Assembly (NCBI GenBank): GCA_910576775.1
Contig: CAJTJV010000031.1
Span: forward strand, 1 to 34,901
Direction: 5' to 3'
Origin: an uncultured Muribaculaceae bacterium
GTDB taxonomy: Bacteria > Bacteroidota > Bacteroidia > Bacteroidales > Muribaculaceae
DNA: 34,901 bases
The notes below the pieces were generated by a model. It made no database searches. It had not been told where the DNA came from and saw only the letters and a list, made by a program, of their open reading frames with translations. A program made the translations under genes and the position numbers. Positions within the stretch are counted from its first letter, which is position 1. Each line of letters begins with the position of its first letter. Below, piece after piece: positions 23,204 to 30,075 of the stretch.

Positions 23204-24295
23204 CTATTTTTTGAAATATTGGGAGAGGACGTCGCCGGCGGCAGCGAAACTCGAGCGACGGTTTGCCAGGACATCGGCCTCGCAGACGGCCAGTCGCTCG
23301 CGTATGGCGGGATTGTCGTAGAAATGTTTACGGAGCTGCTCGTCGATTGTCTCGTACATCCACCAGCGCGCCTGTTCCTTGCGTTTTTCCTGGAAATATC
23401 CGTTTTTCTTCACAAAGGCGAAATAGCGGTCTATCATCTCCCATACTTCGGGGATCCCAAGCTCGTAGTAGCCTGAATATGTGAGCACTTCCGGTTTCCA
23501 TCCGGAGGCTGTAGGCGGAAAGAGATGGAGGGCCGAGCGAAATTGTGCCTGTGCAAGTTGTGCAGGACCGATATTATCGCCGTCGGCCTTGTTGATGACA
23601 ATGCCGTCGGCCATCTCCATGATTCCACGTTTTATGCCCTGGAGCTCGTCGCCGGCGCCTGCAATCTGGATAAGGAGAAAGAAATCGACCATTGAATGCA
23701 CGGCGGTCTCGCTTTGGCCCACGCCTACGGTTTCGACGAAGATATTGTTATATCCTGCGGCCTCGCACAACACTATGGTCTCTCGGGTCTTACGGGCGAC
23801 GCCGCCGAGGGAACCGGCCGAAGGGGAAGGGCGGATGAATGCATCGGGATGCATTGAGAGTTTTTCCATGCGTGTCTTGTCGCCGAGGATGGAGCCTTTT
23901 GTGCGTTCACTCGACGGGTCGATGGCAAGTACTGCAAGTTTGCCGCCCTCGCGGAGTACATGTAAGCCGAAAACGTCGATTGAAGTGCTCTTGCCGGCAC
24001 CGGGTACGCCGGTGATTCCTATGCGACGGGAGTTGCCGGAATAGGGGAGGCATTTCTCAATCACCTCCTGCGCTATTATATAATGTTCGCGCGCGAGGCT
24101 TTCAACGAGAGTCACGGCACGGCTGAGAGTGGTTACGTCGCCTTTGAGTATTCCTTCGACAAGTTCCGATGCCGTAGGGAGGGGCTTACGCTTTCTTTTC
24201 TTCAGATATGGGTTGACAATCGGAGGCTGGGCGACGCCACTGTTGACAGCCAACCCGAGATATTGAGAGTCGTTTTCGGGATGTTCCATAACCAT
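23204..24295 (-). CDS. meaB: Methylmalonyl-CoA mutase-associated GTPase MeaB
   Basis: MeaB is a G-protein chaperone that loads and protects the B12 cofactor of methylmalonyl-CoA mutase, an enzyme used by Bacteroidota to make propionate from succinate. The 363-residue protein has P-loop GVPGAGKS (96-103), the switch region IDPSS, the conserved ETVGVGQSE, and NKADGDN as the guanine-specificity loop. The mutase genes are not in this window. ATG 24295 is used; an ATG two codons on (24289) is equally possible. It has a full consensus promoter and is the first gene of the minus-strand series. Confidence 0.94.
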   Translation of the reverse strand: MVMEHPENDSQYLGLAVNSGVAQPPIVNPYLKKRKRKPLPTASELVEGILKGDVTTLSRAVTLVESLAREHYIIAQEVIEKCLPYSGNSRRIGITGVPGAGKSTSIDVFGLHVLREGGKLAVLAIDPSSERTKGSILGDKTRMEKLSMHPDAFIRPSPSAGSLGGVARKTRETIVLCEAAGYNNIFVETVGVGQSETAVHSMVDFFLLIQIAGAGDELQGIKRGIMEMADGIVINKADGDNIGPAQLAQAQFRSALHLFPPTASGWKPEVLTYSGYYELGIPEVWEMIDRYFAFVKKNGYFQEKRKEQARWWMYETIDEQLRKHFYDNPAIRERLAVCEADVLANRRSSFAAAGDVLSQYFKK

Positions 24296-24307
24296 TATTC
24301 GTTTTCA

Positions 24308-24338
24308 TTTCAAAATTACAACAATTTGGCTATATTTG
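24308..24338 (+). promoter_or_regulatory. Candidate plus-strand promoter far upstream of susC
   Basis: TTTC (24308-24311), 19 nt, TATATTTG (24331-24338). The -7 is an exact match and the -33 differs in one base. Transcription would begin near 24345, about 270 nt before susC, and run through the hairpins described for this gap. Confidence 0.4.
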
Positions 24339-24342
24339 CAAA
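24311..24342 (-). promoter_or_regulatory. Promoter of meaB
   Basis: On the minus strand, TTTG (24339-24342), 20 nt, TAATTTTG (24311-24318). Both elements match the consensus. The leader would be only about 8 nt. The -33 lies next to the -7 of a possible opposing promoter. Confidence 0.75.
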
Positions 24343-24385
24343 AGTGACAATCGCATCGTGCCGAAGGATGGCGTAAAAATACAAG

Positions 24386-24404
24386 AGTCTCGGAGAGATG
24401 ATTT
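24386..24404 (-). repeat. Dispersed hairpin repeat, degenerate copy upstream of susC
   Basis: AGTCTCGGAGAGATGATTT matches 16 of 19 bases of the copy at 29810 (AGCCTCGGAGAGGTGAATT). The stem GTCTC-GGA-GAGAT is kept: a C-G pair of the other copies is replaced by T-A on both sides, a compensatory change. Confidence 0.55.
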
Positions 24405-24493
24405 TGTAGACGATGTGTGCCGGCGGCTCCGAGCTCCATGTCCGTGAAAACCATTGCAGCATGTATAGTCCGTAAACGGATTGATAAAACACG

Positions 24494-24513
24494 TAATTAA
24501 CAAAGGTTAATTA
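24494..24513. promoter_or_regulatory. Operator-like inverted repeat before susC
   Basis: TAATTAAC and GTTAATTA (8 bp each, perfect) flank AAAG. A third half-site-like GTTAATA follows at 24519, 13 bp from the second. It sits just upstream of the putative susC -33 and may bind a regulator of the operon. Confidence 0.45.
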
Positions 24514-24539
24514 AGGTAGTTAATACTTGCGCTGTGCTG

Positions 24540-24569
24540 TTTGCGAAATAAAAATTGTTTGTATCTTTA
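24540..24569 (+). promoter_or_regulatory. Probable susC promoter
   Basis: TTTG (24540-24543), 18 nt, TATCTTTA (24562-24569). The -7 differs from TAnnTTTG in its last base. The leader to ATG 24616 would be about 40 nt. Confidence 0.5.
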
Positions 24570-24615
24570 CACACAAATTTTTATAAACCAATTAATCCTA
24601 TACCTTCAGACAACT

Positions 24616-27600
24616 ATGAAACAACGGTTGCATTCCTTCCCGTTCCTTCGTGGCTTTGCCTTTATAGCGTTGGCATTCATTGCCTTTGCTGCGGTGGCCC
24701 AGGGCGGAAATTTCACAGTCAGCGGTGTTGTCACGGGTGATGACGAAGAGCCACTGATCGGTGTCTCTGTTGTTGCCAACGGCAGCAAAAACGGTGTCAC
24801 CACTGACATTGACGGTAAATACACCATCACGCTTCCCAAAGCGTCTACTCTTACTTTCAGTTATGTCGGCTTCGAGCCGAAATCCATCAAGGTTGCCGGT
24901 ACTCAGACCCTTGACGTCGTGATGAAACCTTCAGCACAGTCTCTCAACGACGTGGTGGTGGTAGGTTACGGTACACAGCGCAAGGCCAACCTTACCGGTG
25001 CCGTACAGAATGTCACCGCCAAGGAGCTTACCCTCCGCAGCGCCGGTCCCGGTTCGCATGCTCTTCAGGGTATGGTTCCCGGTCTTTCCGCATCCGTGAC
25101 AGGCGGCGGCCCCGGCGATGACGGTGCTGTAATGCGTATCCGCGGTAATGGTTCTATGAACTCCGACAAGTCTCCTCTGGTGCTTATCGACGGTGTTGTA
25201 GGCGATATCAACCGTATCGACGTAAACTCCATCGAGTCCATCTCGGTCCTGAAAGATGCCGCTTCCGCTTCCATTTACGGTGCGCGTGCTTCCAATGGCG
25301 TAATCCTCGTTACCACCAAGCGCGGTGAGGAAGGTCGCCCTAAAGTAAGTTTCAACGGCTATGTAGGCTGGAATAAGCTCACTTCCATGCCGAAAGCCGT
25401 GGATACCTATGTTTATCTTGAAAAACTCAACGAGGCCAATCACAATCAGCTTGAGTTGAATCCGTACATCGACGGGCCGGATCCCAAAAACGACCTTTAC
25501 ACCTCGGACATCATCGACCTTTACAGAAATCATCAGGTCGACAACATGACAATGTTCGATACGGACTGGCGCGGCCTCTGTGTCAAGGATCATTCCATGA
25601 CGCAGAACTATTCTGTATCGGTAAGCGGCGGTTCGAAGAACCTCAGCGTCTATGCCGACGGCTACTATTACCATCAGGACGGTATGATCCGCAACAACTC
25701 CTTCGAGCGTATGGGTATCCGTCTCAACTCGGATCTCCGTGTAAACGATTATCTATCTGTCGGCGTCGACATGGAGGTCGGCCAGGCTGTAGGCAATACT
25801 CCCGGTACCACTATGACAACCATTATCGGTTATGCCATGACGTTCAATAACCTTCTTCCTGCCCTCAATGCAACCGGAACACTTAATAACGGTTACAATG
25901 GCGAGAACCCCTATGCCATGCTTGACGCAGGTAAGATCAAGAACATCATGCCGACTTATAATGTGCGTCCGCATTTCCGCCTCACACCCATCAAGGGCCT
26001 TACCATCGACGGTACATATACATGGAAGCGCAGCGATACAGCAAGCTCGTCTCTCGGTATCCCCTATGAAAAATGGACCGGCGAAACTTTCCTCGGTATG
26101 TCGAGCCAGTATGCTACCCGCAGCGAATCCCGCTCCACGACAGTGCGCAAGCAGTATAACCTTATGGGTACCTATGAGAAGACTTTCGCCGAGAAACACT
26201 ATCTCAAAGTGATGGCCGGTTTCCAGAGCGAGGAGCTCAATTACAATTTCCTTTCTGCGTCGCGTCACACCTTCAAGTATGACGGATATTACGACCTCGT
26301 TAATGGTGATGAAACTTCCGCGAAGAACAGTTCAAACCGCTGGGCATGGTCGCAGCTCTCCTGGATGGGGCGTATCAACTATGCTTTCAACGACCGTTAC
26401 CTTGTGGAATTCAACGCACGTTATGACGGCACCTCGCGTTTCGCCGACGGTCATCGCTGGGGCTTCTTCCCCTCCGGTTCTCTTGGTTGGCGTATGAGTC
26501 AGGAAAGTTTCTGGGATAGCCTCCGCGGATGGTGGGATAACATGAAAATACGTGGTTCGTACGGTCTTCTCGGCAACGAGGCAATTACCGGCAATAATTA
26601 TTATCCCTATAATGCTCCCATTGTCGCCCCTTCCACGCCTATTGGAGTCGGCTGGATGATTGGTGGCACATTCTATCCTTTCGATAAGATTAACAATACC
26701 GATAACGCGGCTCTCACTCAGCAAGCTATCGCGAACCGTCTGCTTGGCTGGGAAAAATCACATCAGCTCAATATCGGTGTTGATTTCGGTTTCTTCAACA
26801 ACCGTCTTAACGGTTCGTTCGACTATTATGTCCGCAATATAACCGATATGCTGCAGAAATTTGTTATTCCCGTGTTTGTACAGATGGATTCGCCATGGCA
26901 GAATGCCGGCGATATGCGCAACAACGGCTGGGAACTATCTGTCAACTGGGCTGACCGTATCGGCAACGTGAACTATTTTGTGCGCGGCAATCTCTCCGAC
27001 GTCAAGACAACCATCACCGACCTCAAGGGACACAACGCTTATGACAAAGTAACAACAATCACTCAGGAAGGCGGCGGTCTCGATGACTACTATGGTTTCA
27101 TATGCGAAGGCTACTACAATTCGCAGGAGGAAATCGATGCTACATATGACGTGTACGATGAAAACGGCAATGTGACAGGACAGAACAAAGTATGGCCTGT
27201 CTATAATAATCAGGAAGCCCGCCCGGGATGGTTGAAATACCGTGACATCAATAAGGACGGTAAAATTGACTCCAAAGACCGTGTGGTTCTCGGCAGCAAC
27301 CAGCCCCGCTATGAGTTCGCCCTCACTCTTGGCGCCGAGTGGAAAGGTTTCGACCTACAGGTAATGTTCCAGGGTGTAGGTAAGCGCGATATCTACTACA
27401 CCGGTGCAGGTGCTATCCCTCTGAAAGGTTATGCGATGCTTTTTGAGCATCAGCTCGATACTTGGACTCCCACTAACACTGATGCCAAGTACCCTCTTCT
27501 TCTTGCAGAGACTTCCACAGCGGCAAGTAGCACGCACAACAATCTCCAGCTTTCCGATTTCTGGCTCAAGAACGCTGCATACTGTCGTCTGAAAAACCTT

Positions 27601-27801
27601 GTCATCGGTTACACTATTCCTCAGAATATCACCCGCAAGGCGTTCATCGAGAAATGCCGTGTATATTTCACTGCCAACAACCTCTTTACAATCCGCAACA
27701 ATTTCTATAAAGGATATGACCCGGAAACCGCGGTCAGCGAAAACGGCCAGTGTTATCCTATCAACAAGACCTTCCTCGTGGGTCTGAATCTCGAATTCTA
27801 A
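24616..27801 (+). CDS. SusC/RagA family TonB-linked outer-membrane transporter
   Basis: A 1061-residue SusC-family transporter that imports oligosaccharides or peptides across the outer membrane with its SusD lid. Order: signal peptide (1-29), carboxypeptidase-regulatory-like domain (about 33-105), TonB-box region NDVVVVGYGT (111-120), plug domain with the SusC signature (VRIRGNGSMN-like, SPLVLIDG, ISVLKDAASASIYGARASNGVI), then the large barrel ending in NLEF. ATG 24616 gives a proper signal peptide; an in-frame TTG at 24541 is less likely. The SusD gene starts 33 bp after its stop. No glycoside hydrolase or sensor regulator is encoded nearby, so the substrate cannot be predicted. Confidence 0.95.
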   Translation: MKQRLHSFPFLRGFAFIALAFIAFAAVAQGGNFTVSGVVTGDDEEPLIGVSVVANGSKNGVTTDIDGKYTITLPKASTLTFSYVGFEPKSIKVAGTQTLDVVMKPSAQSLNDVVVVGYGTQRKANLTGAVQNVTAKELTLRSAGPGSHALQGMVPGLSASVTGGGPGDDGAVMRIRGNGSMNSDKSPLVLIDGVVGDINRIDVNSIESISVLKDAASASIYGARASNGVILVTTKRGEEGRPKVSFNGYVGWNKLTSMPKAVDTYVYLEKLNEANHNQLELNPYIDGPDPKNDLYTSDIIDLYRNHQVDNMTMFDTDWRGLCVKDHSMTQNYSVSVSGGSKNLSVYADGYYYHQDGMIRNNSFERMGIRLNSDLRVNDYLSVGVDMEVGQAVGNTPGTTMTTIIGYAMTFNNLLPALNATGTLNNGYNGENPYAMLDAGKIKNIMPTYNVRPHFRLTPIKGLTIDGTYTWKRSDTASSSLGIPYEKWTGETFLGMSSQYATRSESRSTTVRKQYNLMGTYEKTFAEKHYLKVMAGFQSEELNYNFLSASRHTFKYDGYYDLVNGDETSAKNSSNRWAWSQLSWMGRINYAFNDRYLVEFNARYDGTSRFADGHRWGFFPSGSLGWRMSQESFWDSLRGWWDNMKIRGSYGLLGNEAITGNNYYPYNAPIVAPSTPIGVGWMIGGTFYPFDKINNTDNAALTQQAIANRLLGWEKSHQLNIGVDFGFFNNRLNGSFDYYVRNITDMLQKFVIPVFVQMDSPWQNAGDMRNNGWELSVNWADRIGNVNYFVRGNLSDVKTTITDLKGHNAYDKVTTITQEGGGLDDYYGFICEGYYNSQEEIDATYDVYDENGNVTGQNKVWPVYNNQEARPGWLKYRDINKDGKIDSKDRVVLGSNQPRYEFALTLGAEWKGFDLQVMFQGVGKRDIYYTGAGAIPLKGYAMLFEHQLDTWTPTNTDAKYPLLLAETSTAASSTHNNLQLSDFWLKNAAYCRLKNLVIGYTIPQNITRKAFIEKCRVYFTANNLFTIRNNFYKGYDPETAVSENGQCYPINKTFLVGLNLEF

Positions 27802-27834
27802 GAAATTCAGTAGAAAACAAATTAAGAACAGACA

Positions 27835-29631
27835 ATGAACAATATATTCAAAAGTACGTTGATTGCAGTCGCCGTTACCGCTCTTACCGGTTGCTCCGAT
27901 TATATCGACAAAAGGGATCCGAATATTTCGTCCGAAGGGTATTTCGAGACTGAACTGGGTCTATCCGAAGGTCTCAACGCCATTTATGTGAACCTTGCGT
28001 TCAATGGCGACTGGGGTGCGCCATCAATTATCGAATGGGATAACTGGTCGCCTTACGGAATGGTATTCCGCGAGGAGACGGTAGGAATGGGTTCCGGTTA
28101 TGGTATTACTCCGGACGAAGGTAATATCCTTAATTATTACAAGGGAAACTACCGCATTGTTGCCCGTGCCAACTCTGTAATTGCCGGTAACAACGGCAAG
28201 TGGGTTGAGCAGTCGGATGAAGCCAAATGTCATTATTCGGAAGCTCGAGTGCTCCGCGCTTACGGTTTCTACAATCTGATGTCGATGTTCGGTGATATTA
28301 TCATGCCGACGCATCCTGTGCAGACCGATGAATTCACTATGCCGGCCACACCGAAGGAAGATGTGATGGATTTCATTCTTACTGAACTTGACGAAGCCGC
28401 TGAGTATCTGCCCTGGACACCCGCACAGCGCGGTCGAATAACCAAGGCTTTTGCCTACGGTCTTGCAGCGCGCGCATCCCTTTTTGCCGCCGGTTATGAT
28501 TTCGGAGGCAAGTCGGCTGACTACTATAAACTGGCTGCCGATTATGCAAAGAAGGTTATCGAGTCCAAGCAATATGATCTCTCGCCTGTTTATCTCGATC
28601 TTTTTGTAAAGGCCGGACAGGCAAAACCCGAGACACAGAAGGAACTTATCATGGAGATGATGTTCTCTGATGATGAAACGGACAAGACAGTACACTATGG
28701 TTTCTATAGCTCCGGCATTTATGCGGGCGGCGGTTCCGCGCAGGATGCCTGCTACCGTATGCCCACCAATATGCTTGTAGACCAGTTTGAATGCAAGGAT
28801 GGTCTCCGTATCGACGAGTCGAAGCTCTATAACCCCCGTCGCCCGTATCTTAATCGCGATCCGCGTATGCGCTGGACTCTCGCGATGCATGGCGATACTA
28901 TCAATTTTACGGTTGATGCAGGTGTGACTGTGGAGAAGATTATTGTCAACAACTATGATGCGACTACCCGTTGGACTCGTCGTGGCCGCTGGACAAGTAC
29001 CAACAATACTGACGTAACCACGACACAGAACCGTAATTCATATGTTCAGTGTGGTCTTGGTTATGTATGGCGCAAATACTGCGAAGATATGGACAAATTC
29101 GGCAATAACCACAACCAGAATATCAGTATGATGCGCTACGCTGAAATTCTGCTTACCTACGCCGAAGCCAAGATTGAACTCAACCAGATGGATGAAACTG
29201 TATATGAGGCAATCAATAAGGTACGTCGCCGCGCAAAAATGCCCGATTTCGACAAGGTTGATCCGACCCGTAAGGGTGATCAGGCCAAGATGCGCCAGAT
29301 CGTACGTCGCGAGCGCAGATGTGAACTGGCTTGGGAGGGTCTGTTGCTGAACGATTATCGTCGTTGGGATATCGGTGATCTCCTGATGAAATATCCTCTC
29401 TACGGCTATCCTGTTAAGGATGTCAAGTATTCGGGTCTTGCCGAGACAGACATACCTAATTTCAAATGGGATCCACGTGCCGATCTCAACGATGTTCCGA
29501 GCTATGAAGCTTACAAGGACAAACTTACAATGCGTGCAGGCCGTCGTCATTGGGATCCTAAATATCGCTTCTTCCCTTATCCTCAGACGGAAATCAACCG
29601 CTGCCCGCAGCTTTCCAACCCCAACTATTGA
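27835..29631 (+). CDS. SusD/RagB family nutrient-binding lipoprotein
   Basis: The surface lipoprotein partner of the SusC transporter; SusD proteins close over the barrel and hold the ligand. 598 residues. Lipobox LTGC (Cys20) is followed by SDYIDKRDPN. The TPR-like alpha-helical core is visible (EARVLRAYGFYNLMSMFGDI), with family C-terminal segments RYAEILLTYAEAKIELNQ and RRERRCELAWEGLLLNDYRRW. The C-terminus FFPYPQTEINRCPQLSNPNY is the usual SusD end. It is followed by a strong terminator, so the operon has only these two genes. Confidence 0.95.
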   Translation: MNNIFKSTLIAVAVTALTGCSDYIDKRDPNISSEGYFETELGLSEGLNAIYVNLAFNGDWGAPSIIEWDNWSPYGMVFREETVGMGSGYGITPDEGNILNYYKGNYRIVARANSVIAGNNGKWVEQSDEAKCHYSEARVLRAYGFYNLMSMFGDIIMPTHPVQTDEFTMPATPKEDVMDFILTELDEAAEYLPWTPAQRGRITKAFAYGLAARASLFAAGYDFGGKSADYYKLAADYAKKVIESKQYDLSPVYLDLFVKAGQAKPETQKELIMEMMFSDDETDKTVHYGFYSSGIYAGGGSAQDACYRMPTNMLVDQFECKDGLRIDESKLYNPRRPYLNRDPRMRWTLAMHGDTINFTVDAGVTVEKIIVNNYDATTRWTRRGRWTSTNNTDVTTTQNRNSYVQCGLGYVWRKYCEDMDKFGNNHNQNISMMRYAEILLTYAEAKIELNQMDETVYEAINKVRRRAKMPDFDKVDPTRKGDQAKMRQIVRRERRCELAWEGLLLNDYRRWDIGDLLMKYPLYGYPVKDVKYSGLAETDIPNFKWDPRADLNDVPSYEAYKDKLTMRAGRRHWDPKYRFFPYPQTEINRCPQLSNPNY

Positions 29632-29645
29632 TTCCAACTCTCTAT

Positions 29646-29678
29646 AAAAAACGGAGCGCATTGCGCTCCGTTTTTTTT
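29646..29678 (+). terminator. Rho-independent terminator of the SusCD operon
   Basis: ACGGAGCGC (29651-29659) pairs with GCGCTCCGT (29663-29671), loop ATT, extended by flanking A and T runs, and followed by eight T. It starts 15 bp after the susD stop. Confidence 0.95.
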
Positions 29679-29691
29679 GTGCCCTGTCACA

Positions 29692-29711
29692 TAAGACGCC
29701 TCTCCGAGGCT
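29692..29711 (+). repeat. Dispersed hairpin repeat, left arm of 20-bp inverted repeat
   Basis: TAAGACGCCTCTCCGAGGCT is the exact reverse complement of 29877-29896 and shares 17 bases with the copy at 18-34. Its GCCTC-TCC-GAGGC core folds on itself. Confidence 0.85.
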
Positions 29712-29809
29712 TTAGTACAACGCGCCTCTAAATGGCTGTGATTATGTTCACATTCTCGGATTTGCAGTTGCTCTCTTATAATAGAGTTTCGGCATAAATG
29801 TGGTAACAA

Positions 29810-29822
29810 AGCCTCGGAGAGG
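29810..29822 (-). repeat. Dispersed hairpin repeat, short copy
   Basis: AGCCTCGGAGAGG shares 13 bases with the inverted-repeat arm at 29877 and then diverges (TGAATT in place of CGTCTT). The stem closes with a G-T pair. Confidence 0.7.
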
Positions 29823-29876
29823 TGAATTAACCGAAAACTCCGCGCTTTAGGGAGGGGACTGCACACCTTATAATTG

Positions 29877-29896
29877 AGCCTCGGAGAGGCGTCTTA
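29877..29896 (-). repeat. Dispersed hairpin repeat, right arm of 20-bp inverted repeat
   Basis: AGCCTCGGAGAGGCGTCTTA is the perfect reverse complement of 29692-29711; the arms enclose 165 bp. Confidence 0.85.
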
Positions 29897-29961
29897 CGCG
29901 TTGAATACACGTGCCGCAGCTATGCTGCACCAATCAGTCATGCATAAACGCAAGGTTAAAC

Positions 29962-30025
29962 GAAAGTGCCGTAAGGCTCAATTACAACACGAATCGCGGA
30001 ATGAACTTACGGCTTTCATTTTTAA
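29962..30025 (+). terminator. Terminator-like hairpin before pheT
   Basis: GAAAG (29962-29966) plus CCGTAAG (29969-29975) pair with CTTACGG (30006-30012) plus CTTTC (30013-30017), two bases bulged, with a 30-nt loop. ATTTTTAA follows. It might end a small transcript from the repeat-rich gap, or act near the pheT promoter, which it overlaps. Confidence 0.4.
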
Positions 30026-30044
30026 TCAAAAATCACTAAATTTG
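30014..30044 (+). promoter_or_regulatory. Promoter of pheT
   Basis: TTTC (30014-30017), 19 nt, TAAATTTG (30037-30044). The -7 is exact, the -33 has one mismatch. The leader to ATG 30076 is about 25 nt. Confidence 0.65.
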
Positions 30045-30075
30045 CACATTCAAATGGTAAAATCAAACCGTTACA

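Larger units (their letters stand above)
24296..24615. other. Divergent meaB/susC intergenic region
   Basis: No gene is seen. It contains overlapping divergent promoter motifs (24308-24342), a degenerate copy of the dispersed hairpin repeat (24386-24404), a 10-bp stem with one bulge (24385-24395 with 24427-24436), a TCCGTAAACGGA palindrome (24469-24480), an operator-like inverted repeat (24494-24513) and the probable susC promoter (24540-24569). Confidence 0.7.
29632..30075. other. Repeat-rich intergenic region between susD and pheT
   Basis: No gene seen. It contains the susD terminator, three copies of the dispersed hairpin repeat (two forming a perfect 20-bp inverted repeat around 165 bp), a terminator-like 12-bp stem (29962-30017) with a T-run, and the pheT promoter. 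Short open frames here have no recognisable features. Confidence 0.7.
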
